From: a virus
Reading direction: 5' to 3' (one strand)
Length of the DNA: 59,248 nucleotides
IMG/VR virus record: IMGVR_UViG_3300047471_000898
Span: 1 to 59,248 of that record
The notes under the pieces are model-generated. The model searched no databases. It was not told the DNA's origin and saw only the letters and a program-made list of their open reading frames with translations. Numbering within the stretch: position 1 is the first letter of the stretch; every line of letters starts with the position of its first letter. The translations under genes were made by a program, and so were the position numbers. Shown here piece after piece: positions 23,386 to 31,117 of the stretch.

Positions 23386-23987
23386 CCCTCGAAGCCTACC
23401 CGCTCACCTGGCCCGCCGGGCAACCCCGCTTGCCTGGCCACCGCCGCACCGACGCGGCGTTCAAGGTCCAGATCGGCCGGACCCGCGACGAGCTCCTGGC
23501 CGAGCTCCGGCTGCTCGGCGCCACGGGCGTCGTCATCTCGAGCAACCTGCCGGTGCGTCGCGACGGCATCCCTTACGCCGACGCGCGCGAACCCGGCGAC
23601 CCCGGCGTGGCCGTCTACTTCGATAGGCGCGTGAACGGCGAGCGGCGGCCGTTCGTCATCGCCTGCGACTCGTACCGGAAGCTCGTGTGGAATATGCGGG
23701 CGATCGGGATGACGGTCGAGGCGCTGCGCACGATCGCTCGGCACGGCGCGAACTCGATGCTCGAGCAGGCGTTCACCGGGTTCGCGGCGCTGCCGCCCGC
23801 GCAGCAGGCGAAGTCGTGGTGGGAGACGCTAGGCGTCTCGCGCGACGCCACGGTCACGCAGGCGCGCGAAGCCTGGTGCGCGCTGTCGCTCGTCCACCAC
23901 CCGGACGTCGGTGGCTCGCACGATCGGATGTCCGAGATCAACGCGGCGTTTGACCGCGCGAAGGCGGAGGCTCGCAGGGACGCATGA
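23382..23987 (+). CDS. J-domain protein (201 aa)
   Basis: The last ~55 residues are a J domain: WWETLGVSRDATVTQAREAW, the invariant HPD in LVHHPDVGG, and INAAFDRAK. J domains stimulate Hsp70 ATPase. The first ~140 residues contain a separate alpha/beta region with RRPFVIACDSYRKLVWN, found with C-terminal J domains in many phages. It may link host DnaK to phage replication complexes; that is inferred. ATG 23382 overlaps the previous stop. Confidence 0.75.
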   Translation: MTLEAYPLTWPAGQPRLPGHRRTDAAFKVQIGRTRDELLAELRLLGATGVVISSNLPVRRDGIPYADAREPGDPGVAVYFDRRVNGERRPFVIACDSYRKLVWNMRAIGMTVEALRTIARHGANSMLEQAFTGFAALPPAQQAKSWWETLGVSRDATVTQAREAWCALSLVHHPDVGGSHDRMSEINAAFDRAKAEARRDA

Positions 23988-24595
23988 CCAACCCCAGTGC
24001 CACCTACGACGATCTGATCGCCACGGTCCGACCGTGGATCCTGCGAGCTCGCGGCGTCGGGACCGTGGACGCTCTCGAGATCCGCCGCACTCTGAACGAG
24101 CTCGCCGCCGAGATGCGCGACGGCAAGACGTTCGAGGCAGCCCTGGCGCTTGCCTGCCGGCCCGTCGACGGGCTCGGCCCCGAGGATCCTCCGGTCGCGT
24201 CGAGCAGGCCGAACGCAGGCAAGCCCAGGCCGGTCCTGCTGAGCGCAACGGTCTCAGATGAGGACCGTCACGCGCGGCAGCGCCAGATCTTCGAGACGCA
24301 GCGTCGTCGCGCTGATGCGGCCCGCCCGGCACCGAAGCCGATGCCACCGAAGGCGCCGATCTCCCATCCGAACGCCGTAGCCACCACGCTTGAGCAGCTC
24401 GCGACGACCGTGATCGAGGTCCTTCGCGGCGGACCGCGGTCCACCTATGACATCGCGTTTCGGCTCATCGACGACCCGTCTCCGCACGAGGTCGGAGCCG
24501 CGCTCATGGTCTTGCGTGCTCGGCATCTCGTCGAGCGCATCGGCCGGGGGCGCGTCGCCCTCTGGCGTCTCGTCGCGAAAGGAGCCCAGGCGTGA
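23984..24595 (+). CDS. Winged-helix protein (203 aa)
   Basis: Residues ~130-195 form a winged helix (EVLRGGPRSTYDIAFRLIDD, HEVGAALMVLRARHLVERIGRGRVALWRL). The N-terminal ~70 residues are helical, joined by a basic Pro-rich linker. Overlaps its neighbours by four bases. Likely DNA-binding and possibly regulatory. Confidence 0.65.
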   Translation: MTNPSATYDDLIATVRPWILRARGVGTVDALEIRRTLNELAAEMRDGKTFEAALALACRPVDGLGPEDPPVASSRPNAGKPRPVLLSATVSDEDRHARQRQIFETQRRRADAARPAPKPMPPKAPISHPNAVATTLEQLATTVIEVLRGGPRSTYDIAFRLIDDPSPHEVGAALMVLRARHLVERIGRGRVALWRLVAKGAQA

Positions 24596-25197
24596 AGCAA
24601 AGAACGACGACCACCGGCGCCAATCAGGCCACGATCCTTGCGTTGCTCGGCGAGCAGCCGCGAAGCTCGCGCGAGCTAGCGAAGGCCCTCGGGGTCACGA
24701 ACGCAAAGCTCACGCCCGTTCTTGCCGATCTGAAGCGGCAGGGGAAGATCGCGAGCTCCGGCGAGCGTAACGCGCCCTACCGCATTCACGGCCACGGATT
24801 CTCGAGTCCGCGCGAGGAGGACGACCCCACACCCGACACGCCCAAGCCCACGAAGCTCGGTCCAAACCTCCGGAGCATCATCCTCGATGCGCTGCGCGGG
24901 GGGCCGCTTTCCCGCGGCGACATCGTCGAGCAGGTACGCCCGCACCTCAATGGCCGCAACGAGGCCGGGGTCGACGCCGCGCTGGGAGGTCTTGCGCGCG
25001 CCCAGCTCGTGCACCGCGACGGCGGGATGTACCGGCTTGGCGCCGGCGCCTCGCGCGACGAGGATCGCCGTGCGACCCGAGCATCGAGACGACTTGCCGC
25101 ACGCGCCAAGGAGCCGACCGCGGGCGCGCTTGGCCTTCTATACGCCGAGCGGGATCGCATCGACCGCGCGATCGCCGTGCTCGAGGGGCGGGCCTGA
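24592..25197 (+). CDS. Tandem winged-helix protein (201 aa)
   Basis: Two wHTH units are visible: ILALLGEQPRSSRELAKALGVTNAKLTPVLADLKRQGKI (~17-55) and ILDALRGGPLSRGDIVEQVRPHLNG...ALGGLARAQLVHRDGGMYRL (~96-150). A helical basic tail follows. GTG 24592 is coupled to the preceding winged-helix gene, so both probably arose by duplication and may act as DNA-binding regulators or in replication. Confidence 0.65.
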   Translation: MKQRTTTTGANQATILALLGEQPRSSRELAKALGVTNAKLTPVLADLKRQGKIASSGERNAPYRIHGHGFSSPREEDDPTPDTPKPTKLGPNLRSIILDALRGGPLSRGDIVEQVRPHLNGRNEAGVDAALGGLARAQLVHRDGGMYRLGAGASRDEDRRATRASRRLAARAKEPTAGALGLLYAERDRIDRAIAVLEGRA

Positions 25198-25868
25198 TGA
25201 AAGAGCGTGGGATCCTGTTCTCCGGCGAGATGGTGCGAGCCATCCTCGACGGACGGAAGACGCAGACGCGCCGCACGGTCAGGCGACAGCCCGACGGCAC
25301 CGAGCGATGGGAGCGGCAGATCGCCGCCGCCACGTGCATCGACGCCGAACCGGGGACGCACTTCTGGCGCCCGCTCTACCGCGGCGGCGTCGGCGCGGGC
25401 ATCGTCTGTCCGTACGGCCAGCCTGGTGACCGCCTCTGGGTACGCGAGACGTGGAGCCCGTGGGCGGACCATATGACGCGGGACTACTGCATCGACCAAC
25501 GCGATCCGAACGCGCATCTCCCCGCGGTGTACGCGGCAAATCACCCCGGGTGCTCTTCGCTCGACGCCGGCGGGGACAAGCGCTGGCACCCGTCGATTCA
25601 CATGCCGCGCGCTCTTGCGCGGCTCGTCCTCGATGTGACCGAGGTTCGCGTCGAGCGGCTGCAAGGCATCTCCGATGCCGATGCGCGCGCCGAGGGCATC
25701 GGGGCCGACCCAGCGCACGGCGAGATCCCACCCAGCTTCGAGCACGCGCCCCGCGAGATGTTCCGGCACCTGTGGGACAGCATCAACGGCGAGCGCGCGC
25801 CATGGACGGCGAACCCGTGGGTCTGGGTCGTCACGTTCAAGCGCATCGAAGTTGCGAGGGCCGAATGA
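25197..25868 (+). CDS. ASCH/PUA-like phage protein (223 aa)
   Basis: The start ILFSGEMVRAILDGRKTQTRR and then GDRLWVRETWSP, MPRALARLVLDVTEVRVERLQGISDADARAEGI and WDSINGERAPWTANPWVWVVTFKRI are the full signature of a widespread phage protein with an ASCH-like fold. The fold suggests nucleic-acid or modified-base binding; the role is unknown. It is distinct from the shorter ASCH protein at 10540-10971. Confidence 0.75.
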   Translation: MKERGILFSGEMVRAILDGRKTQTRRTVRRQPDGTERWERQIAAATCIDAEPGTHFWRPLYRGGVGAGIVCPYGQPGDRLWVRETWSPWADHMTRDYCIDQRDPNAHLPAVYAANHPGCSSLDAGGDKRWHPSIHMPRALARLVLDVTEVRVERLQGISDADARAEGIGADPAHGEIPPSFEHAPREMFRHLWDSINGERAPWTANPWVWVVTFKRIEVARAE

Positions 25869-26140
25869 ACCTCGTCGCCCGCCGCGCAGCCGAGATCCGC
25901 GCCGAGCTCGCCGTCGGCAACGACGTCATCGCCACGATCACGGATGACGCCGGCGCGATGATCCGCATTCGGATTCACCAGGTCACCGAGGCACGTTGGT
26001 ACGTGCTCGTGTCGGACATCGCGTCGCGCGACGTCTGGTCATCTTCGAACGTGGCGCCGAAGGACTTCCTCGAAAACCTCGAGGCGTTCATTCGGCACGC
26101 GCTAGGCGGACAGCTGATGGCACCGGAGGCGGCGCTTTGA
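25865..26140 (+). CDS. Hypothetical protein (91 aa)
   Basis: ATG 25865 overlaps the previous stop by four bases. Helix-strand-strand-helix pattern with VLVSDIASRDVW. No recognised family; coupled to both neighbours. Confidence 0.5.
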   Translation: MNLVARRAAEIRAELAVGNDVIATITDDAGAMIRIRIHQVTEARWYVLVSDIASRDVWSSSNVAPKDFLENLEAFIRHALGGQLMAPEAAL

Positions 26141-26331
26141 TCGCCATGGCCATCGAGCCCGAGGCAGCGGCTACCCAGCCTACCGATCTAGAGCTCGCAC
26201 GCTCCGATCATGCCACCGCGCTGGCGCGAAAGGACCGCAACGCCATCGCGTCGGCTGCCTGGCGCATCTGGTCGATCCTTCGAAACCAGCCTCGTTACGC
26301 GTGGCTCAACAACCCCGTGGGGAGACTATGA
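26137..26331 (+). CDS. Small hypothetical protein (64 aa)
   Basis: TTG 26137 has GGAGG seven bases upstream and overlaps the preceding stop, so it is preferred to ATG 26146. Helical, with a conserved-looking IWSILRNQPRYAWLN segment. No family recognised. Confidence 0.5.
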   Translation: MIAMAIEPEAAATQPTDLELARSDHATALARKDRNAIASAAWRIWSILRNQPRYAWLNNPVGRL

Positions 26332-26702
26332 CCGATCGTTCCGCCCTCTCGAATCTCAACCCGTTCCTCGACACGCACCAGGAGAGCGCGCGCAAGAAGC
26401 TCCCTACGGCGGACACCGTGATCGGGCGCCTGAAAGAGATGGGCATCGAGCGAGCTGCTCGAGCCGTATGCCGCGAGCACGGGCACAACCTCGAGGCGGT
26501 GATGGCCCACAAGTCGTCGCGCAGCAGGGCGAAGAGCATCGCCAGGCGTCGTGTCTGGAAGCTAACGAGCGACACGTTCCCAGACCTCAGCGCGGGGGAG
26601 CTTGGCGACATCTTCGGGCGAGACCACTCGTCGATCCTGTACGGGCTCAGGAAGGCCGAGGCCGAGGCCGAGGCGCGCGTAGGGCGGGGGTGGGCAGCGT
26701 GA
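26328..26702 (+). CDS. Stand-alone DnaA domain IV-like protein A (124 aa)
   Basis: Residues ~75-112 match the DNA-binding domain of DnaA: ARRRVWKLTSDTFPDLSAGELGDIFGRDHSSILYGLRKA, including the GRDHS signature that reads DnaA boxes. The N-terminal half is another helical region. DnaA's AAA+ ATPase is absent, so it cannot act as a full initiator. ATG 26328 follows GGGGAGACT. With a second such protein at 29267 it may compete with or recruit host DnaA. Confidence 0.7.
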   Translation: MTDRSALSNLNPFLDTHQESARKKLPTADTVIGRLKEMGIERAARAVCREHGHNLEAVMAHKSSRSRAKSIARRRVWKLTSDTFPDLSAGELGDIFGRDHSSILYGLRKAEAEAEARVGRGWAA

Positions 26703-26920
26703 GGGCGGTAACCGTCCCGCACTACGTGCCGCAAGTCGGCACGCGCATCGGAGATCGGACCGTGATCGGCCATCTCCGAGGCGGAGAGTGGAAGCTGACC
26801 ATGCGATGCGTCTGCGGCGGCACGGACACGATCGCAGTCAGCAACGCGAAGATCTCGGCACGGTGCCGACGCTGCCGGCCGCGTCACGCTTTCATCGTGA
26901 AAGGGCCCGCCTCGTCGTGA
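26699..26920 (+). CDS. Small zinc-binding protein (73 aa)
   Basis: GTG 26699 coupled by four bases. Motifs CVCGG and CRRC around a short beta hairpin suggest a zinc ribbon, preceded by a strand-rich GTRIGDRTVIGHLRGGEWKL segment. No known function. Confidence 0.55.
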   Translation: MRAVTVPHYVPQVGTRIGDRTVIGHLRGGEWKLTMRCVCGGTDTIAVSNAKISARCRRCRPRHAFIVKGPASS

Positions 26921-27399
26921 CCCAAGCCGGCGTCCGTCCCCGCAACCATCCGAAGTGGCTCAAGCCGCTACGAGAGCGATTCGCGGACAAGTTCTGCCCG
27001 GAGCCAAACACGGGCTACTGGTTGTGGACGGGACACTGCGACGAGAATGGGTATGGCCTAGTCAACGTGGCGGGCAAGAACTACAAGGCCCACCGCGTAG
27101 CCTTCTACTTGGCATACGGGCGATGGCCGACGCCTTGCGCTCTGCACCGATGCGACAACCCGGCTTGCGTGAACCCGGCTCACCTCTTCGAGGGAACGAA
27201 GAGGGACAACACGAACGACATGCTCGCAAAGGGCCGCGGGTTCGAGCCACCCAATGCGGCGCTCGGCCGTTCCCGGACTAGTTGCCCTCGTGGGCACGCA
27301 TACGACGAGTCCAACACCCGCAGGCATGCGGGCCGGCGCATCTGCCGGACGTGTGAGCGTCTCCGAATGCGGGCGAATCGCGCGAAGGCAAGGCCATGA
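26917..27399 (+). CDS. HNH endonuclease with zinc tail (160 aa)
   Basis: HNH signature: GYWLWTGHCDENGYG, YKAHRVAFYL, LHRCDNPACVNPAHLFEGTKRDN. The C-terminus CPRGHAYDESNT...CRTCERLR is a zinc domain nearly the same as that of the HNH protein at 15229. Likely a homing or nicking enzyme. It lies within the early operon and is coupled at both ends. Confidence 0.8.
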   Translation: MTQAGVRPRNHPKWLKPLRERFADKFCPEPNTGYWLWTGHCDENGYGLVNVAGKNYKAHRVAFYLAYGRWPTPCALHRCDNPACVNPAHLFEGTKRDNTNDMLAKGRGFEPPNAALGRSRTSCPRGHAYDESNTRRHAGRRICRTCERLRMRANRAKARP

Positions 27400-28139
27400 G
27401 CCAAGCCGGGATACGCTGTCGCAACCACATCCAGCAGGTGCGCACGCGCCAGTCGGAACTGTTCCATGAGTCGGGCGGCCTCGACTCGGTCGACGACAGG
27501 CGCACGCCGGTGCGATTCTTCAACCTGCTTCACGCCGCGTACGACTTCACCGTGGATGCCGCGGCGTCCCCCGAAAACACACTGCTCCATCGCTTCTGGA
27601 CGCGCGACGACGACGCCCTCGAGAAGTCATGGGCCGGCGAGCGCGTGTGGTGCAATCCGCCCTATAGCGCGATTCCCGAGTTCATCGAGAAGGCAGACTT
27701 CGAGCGCCGCAACGGCTGTCCCCTCTCGCTCTTCCTTCTGCCCGCGGACCGCTGCGAGCAGCCGTGGTGGCAGGACTACATCGAAGCGGTGCGCGACCGG
27801 GGCCTCGGCGTGCGCGCACGCTTCATCCGCAAGCGCATCAAGTTCGGGCTCCCGCCCGACCACCCCGACGCCGACAAGGGCCTAGCTGGGGGCAAGCGCG
27901 GGGGCGGCTACCTATACCCGCCGTTCGGGTGCGTGCTCGTGCTCTTCGAGCCGCCCCCCGCGAACGAGCTCGCCGACGTCCTCGGCGGTCGCCTCGCGCG
28001 ACTCGGCCACACGCAACCCGTCTCCGAAGTCGATGACCCGGAGACGGCTGCCGCTGACGAAGTAGGCAGTCTCCATGACGCAAACAGTAACACCGAGACC
28101 GTTACGGTCAACGGTACGGAGGCCGTTACCGATGGCTGA
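27396..28139 (+). CDS. Phage DNA N6-adenine methyltransferase (247 aa)
   Basis: Motif IV is CNPPYS at 86-91, within the typical phage Dam layout: RRTPVRFFNLLHAAYDFTVDAAASPEN (SAM-binding region), WAGERVWCNPPYSAIPEFIEKA, and a C-terminal FGCVLVLFEPP strand. It would methylate adenine in the phage DNA, perhaps at GATC, to evade restriction or control replication; site specificity cannot be read. Its last ~65 bases overlap or adjoin the start of the replication gene and contain iteron-like repeats. Confidence 0.8.
   Translation: MSQAGIRCRNHIQQVRTRQSELFHESGGLDSVDDRRTPVRFFNLLHAAYDFTVDAAASPENTLLHRFWTRDDDALEKSWAGERVWCNPPYSAIPEFIEKADFERRNGCPLSLFLLPADRCEQPWWQDYIEAVRDRGLGVRARFIRKRIKFGLPPDHPDADKGLAGGKRGGGYLYPPFGCVLVLFEPPPANELADVLGGRLARLGHTQPVSEVDDPETAAADEVGSLHDANSNTETVTVNGTEAVTDG
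28075..28131. repeat. Iteron-like 12-bp periodic repeats, upstream cluster
   Basis: CCGTTACG (28099), ACGGTACG (28111) and CCGTTACC (28123) recur every 12 bases. They are inverted relative to the CGTAACGG copies inside the following gene. They lie just before the Shine-Dalgarno GGAGG (28118-28122) of the replication gene. Confidence 0.5.
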
Positions 28140-28995
28140 TTGGGTGCGTTTCCACCGCGAGCTAACCGTGCCTGCGAAGCGCGGGATCCCCCGCGCCGTG
28201 CGGTTCATCTACATGGAGATCTCGCTCGAGGCGAAGCGAAAGCGGGGGTACGTCGTGCTTACTCCGGGGCTCGACGACGTCGCCGCCGTCGCCGAGTGCA
28301 TCGGGGGAGACAGGAGGGAGGTCGCCGCGGCGGTCAAGCTCCTCACGGCTGGATCCGTACCCATGTGGAGGTTCGTAACTGAGGAAGAAGAAAGGCGATT
28401 GTACGTTCACGAGTGGCGCACTTGGAATCCGAGCGACCCTACCGGCTCCGAGCGTCAAGCCAAGTTTCGTAACGGCCACCGTAACGGTACTCATAACGGC
28501 GACAGTCACGATCCCGATCGTAACTGTTCTTCTGGTGTCACGGGGCCTAGCGCGCGCGCGCGCGCTAATCTCCTCTCCTCTCCCTCTAGCTCTGATCTTC
28601 CTCTCGAGAGGGAGAGTCAGAGAGGGTCGGAACCGCTCGAGGCCGACGGCTCCCGGTACGTCCGGCTCACCGACACACTGACCGACGAGTTCCGAGCGAC
28701 CGCGGAGATGGAGCGCGTTCAGGACATCGCCGGCTGCTGGAAGAAATTCCGTGGTCACTACGCCGACCAGTGGATCCACGTAGCCGGCAAGTGGCAATTC
28801 TGGTGCGTCAACGAGGCGAAGCGGGAGCGCGCCGAGAGGGACCGAGCGCGAACCGGGAAGCCAGGCGGCGCTGTCGACCGGGACACCGTCCGTGAGGCGG
28901 CCGAAGCCCGCGACAAGCGCCTGGCTCGCGAACGAGAGATCGAAGAGCGTGCCCGTAAGGCGCTCGAATCCGAACCTACCACGGAGGCCCCATGA
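28132..28995 (+). CDS. Replication organiser candidate (O-like, 287 aa)
   Basis: ATG 28132 has GGAGG nine bases upstream; ATG 28075 in frame is weaker. An N-terminal winged-helix-like region (ADWVRFHRELTV, IYMEISLEAKR, GLDDVAAVAECIGGDRREVAAAVKLL) precedes RLYVHEWRTWN, then a low-complexity linker that carries the DNA repeats, and a helical C-terminus rich in Arg/Glu. Replication genes of lambda-like phages have origin iterons in the same place. No helicase motif is present, so it would load the host helicase. Confidence 0.6.
   Translation: MADWVRFHRELTVPAKRGIPRAVRFIYMEISLEAKRKRGYVVLTPGLDDVAAVAECIGGDRREVAAAVKLLTAGSVPMWRFVTEEEERRLYVHEWRTWNPSDPTGSERQAKFRNGHRNGTHNGDSHDPDRNCSSGVTGPSARARANLLSSPSSSDLPLERESQRGSEPLEADGSRYVRLTDTLTDEFRATAEMERVQDIAGCWKKFRGHYADQWIHVAGKWQFWCVNEAKRERAERDRARTGKPGGAVDRDTVREAAEARDKRLAREREIEERARKALESEPTTEAP
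28468..28612. other. Putative replication origin region
   Basis: Direct iterons CGTAACGG at 28468 and 28480 and CATAACGG at 28492 (12-base period), with CGTAACTG at 28519. Next is a perfect 20-bp palindrome of alternating G and C (28548-28567), then a C/T-rich tract and an imperfect inverted repeat centred on CCTCTCGAGAGG (28607-28618). This density of repeats and secondary structure in a replication gene fits an origin. Confidence 0.5.
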
Positions 28996-29270
28996 GCCAG
29001 CCTGAGCGCGTCTCGTTCCCCTTCAAGCTACCTGAGGGTGTACAGGCACCCGAAAACGCGTCTAGGCCCAACTGGTGCGGAGGAAACGGGTGCGGCAAGC
29101 CGGCCGAGCCACGTACCGCCAGGTGCGCTGCGTGTCGCGACAAGGAATTCACGGCCAACATCCTCGCTAGGCGCGAGAGGGCGGCTGAGGAAAACGACGG
29201 CCGGGCGCTAGCTGCGATCGCAAGCGAAGTCGCTGCTTGGAAGCTCCGGGGAAGGAGGTTTTTCGGATGA
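28992..29270 (+). CDS. Zinc-binding small protein (92 aa)
   Basis: CGGNGCGKP and CAACR give a four-Cys zinc site in the middle, followed by a helical basic end. ATG 28992 overlaps the preceding stop and its stop overlaps the next ATG. It is sandwiched between the replication gene and a DnaA-like gene. Confidence 0.55.
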   Translation: MSQPERVSFPFKLPEGVQAPENASRPNWCGGNGCGKPAEPRTARCAACRDKEFTANILARRERAAEENDGRALAAIASEVAAWKLRGRRFFG

Positions 29271-29587
29271 GCGCCACCGAGTGGACCCCCGAGGAACTCG
29301 ACGCGCGACTCGCCGTCAGGCCCGCACTGCCGCCGGAGGCGCCAGCGTTCGACCCCGCCGCGGTGGCTCGCGACATCGCCCGAGCGCACGGCGTCACTGT
29401 CGACGAGCTCCTCGGCCCGCTGCGCGTCGCCCACATCGTCCGGGCCCGGAAGGAACTCTACGCGACCCTGCGCGCCCGAGGCTGGAGCTACCCGGCGATC
29501 GGGAACTTCGTCGGGGGGCGAGACCATTCGACCGTGATGGCGGGCCTCGGCAAGGCCAAGGGAGCCCGGAAGCAGGTGGCAGCGTGA
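29267..29587 (+). CDS. Stand-alone DnaA domain IV-like protein B (106 aa)
   Basis: The C-terminal ~65 residues copy the DnaA DNA-binding domain: VARDIARAHGVTVDELLGPLRVAHIVRARKELYATLRARGWSYPAIGNFVGGRDHSTVM, with RDHSTV for DnaA-box contact. The match is closer to true DnaA than that of the protein at 26328. No ATPase is present. It may bind DnaA boxes in host or phage DNA to alter replication timing. Confidence 0.75.
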   Translation: MSATEWTPEELDARLAVRPALPPEAPAFDPAAVARDIARAHGVTVDELLGPLRVAHIVRARKELYATLRARGWSYPAIGNFVGGRDHSTVMAGLGKAKGARKQVAA

Positions 29588-29982
29588 CCGGCGTCCTTCT
29601 GCACCTGCCCCTGCGCACCCGCAACCCACTCAACGGCCAGATGGGAAACAGCCGGCTCGCCGCCGTCATTCGCTCGCGAGAGCGCGCCAAGCACCGCGAG
29701 GTGACGCGGCTCCTCGTCGTGGCCCGTCACGCTTCCCCCGAGTTCCCCGGCGAGCCGTACGTCGTCACCCTTACCCGCGTCTCGGCCGGAAGCATGGACG
29801 ACGACGGGCTCGCGGCCTCGATGAAGGGCGTCCGCGACGGCATCGCCGAGGCGCTCGGCATCGACGACGGGGAGCGTGCGCGGCTGCTCTTCAGGTACCG
29901 ACAAAGGAAGGGCAAGCAGCGGCACCACGAGGTCGAGGTGCTCATCGAGACGCGGGTGGCGAAGGAAGGAGCCGCGCAATGA
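29584..29982 (+). CDS. RusA-like Holliday junction resolvase (132 aa)
   Basis: RusA proteins cut Holliday junctions. The acidic motif SMDDDGLAASMKGVRDGIAEALGIDD (70-95) gives Asp72-74, Asp85 and Asp94/95 in the order and spacing of RusA. Length matches. GTG 29584 overlaps the previous stop. It would resolve recombination intermediates from the RecT-like system before packaging. Confidence 0.8.
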   Translation: MTGVLLHLPLRTRNPLNGQMGNSRLAAVIRSRERAKHREVTRLLVVARHASPEFPGEPYVVTLTRVSAGSMDDDGLAASMKGVRDGIAEALGIDDGERARLLFRYRQRKGKQRHHEVEVLIETRVAKEGAAQ

Positions 29983-30086
29983 CCAAGATCGGCAAGACCC
30001 GCACGTCCCACGGCATCAGCCGAACGCCCAGCGTCTGCGGCGGCCGTCCGACGGTCGAGGGCACCGGGGTCGAGACGCGCGGGTGA
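29979..30086 (+). CDS. DUF433-like fragment (35 aa)
   Basis: ATG 29979 overlaps the RusA-like stop. GISRTPSVCGGRPTVEGTGV matches the start of DUF433 antitoxin-type proteins (ItsdPgvcGGkPvirGT), but the reading frame stops right after this motif and the rest of the domain is missing. It is either a small functional peptide or a truncated remnant. Confidence 0.4.
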   Translation: MTKIGKTRTSHGISRTPSVCGGRPTVEGTGVETRG

Positions 30087-30136
30087 GCGCAAGGCGGCTC
30101 GCTCAGATGGTGGCCGTGGAAGAGCAGGGGCAGGAA

Positions 30137-30379
30137 TCACCTGGGCGGCATGACCCCGAGCTGGTAGGTGCGCTTGGCCTCGAGGGTGCTCCCGATGCTC
30201 AGGCCGACGCCGATGGTGTCGAGCGTGCAGAGCACCACGAGCACGATGGCCAGACCGGAGCCGAAGGCGAGGCCAAGCCGAGCGCCGCGCCCACCGCCAT
30301 CGGGGAGCGCGCGAAGGATGAAGCTCGCCAGGCGCACGACCACGTAGGCCGCGACGATGAGCGTCAGATTCGGAATCAT
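30137..30379 (-). CDS. Opposite-strand membrane protein, possible moron (80 aa)
   Basis: The only leftward gene within the rightward early operon. Two hydrophobic segments (~6-25 and ~38-62) separated by a basic loop. Facing against its neighbours suggests an independently expressed gene such as a superinfection-exclusion protein active in the prophage. No strong ribosome site or promoter was found, so coding confidence is moderate. Confidence 0.45.
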   Translation of the reverse strand: MIPNLTLIVAAYVVVRLASFILRALPDGGGRGARLGLAFGSGLAIVLVVLCTLDTIGVGLSIGSTLEAKRTYQLGVMPPR

Positions 30380-30448
30380 GCGCCGAGGGGAACCCCGACG
30401 CGCCGGTAAGTCAACGGTCCGGGCTGGTCCCGGGCAGGGAGGACGACG

Positions 30449-31117
30449 ATGGCGACATCAGAAAGCGTGAGACGGACGCTCTGGCGCGGGTCGGCCGAGT
30501 GGAACGAGTGGGAAGCACGGTTGCGCGCAGAAGGTCTCGCGGTCATTCGACCGGACAATCCGGCGCACACGGCCGGCACATACGACCGGCGCGAGGACAA
30601 TTTCGCCAGGGACGCCGACCGGTTCGAGGAGTTCTGCGACATCCAGGACGTGGTCGACGAAGGCGCCGGAATGGGGCCCACGCTGGAGCGCGACCATTAC
30701 GAGCAAACGATCAGGTGCGGCGCGCCTGGTTTCGAACGGCCCCTACCACGAGGGGCGTGCGCGCAGCGGTTCGATGTTATGCACGACCAGCGCGCGCAGC
30801 GCTACGGCGTCGTAAGCACTCTGACTGAGGTCGAGTGGTACGCGCTCATCGATGCGTCGGACGGACGGTGCGCCTACTGCGGCGGAACCACGGCGACGCC
30901 GAGCCCGGACCACGTCCGGCCGATGTGCAACGGCGGGGCGAATACGGTCTGGAATCTCGCCTGCGCATGCCTCCCATGCAATCTGTCGAAGGGCGCGAAG
31001 AGTCTCGACCGATGGCTGACGGCGCCTGGCGCCAAGGCCGCTCTCGCCAGGATCAAGGCGTCGCATGAAAGGCTCGCGGAGAAACTCGGCGTCGGCCTTC
31101 CCACGGAGGCGTTATGA
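30449..31117 (+). CDS. HNH nuclease-like protein (222 aa)
   Basis: ATG 30449 follows AGGGAGGACGACG. The C-terminal half has CAYCGGTTATPSPDHVRPMCNGG, then NLACACLPCNLSKGAKS, the HNH motif with a structural zinc (Cys pairs). The first ~110 residues are charged and unrelated to known domains. Third HNH-type gene of the phage; it lies shortly before the terminase genes, where HNH proteins often aid packaging, and may serve that role. Confidence 0.75.
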   Translation: MATSESVRRTLWRGSAEWNEWEARLRAEGLAVIRPDNPAHTAGTYDRREDNFARDADRFEEFCDIQDVVDEGAGMGPTLERDHYEQTIRCGAPGFERPLPRGACAQRFDVMHDQRAQRYGVVSTLTEVEWYALIDASDGRCAYCGGTTATPSPDHVRPMCNGGANTVWNLACACLPCNLSKGAKSLDRWLTAPGAKAALARIKASHERLAEKLGVGLPTEAL

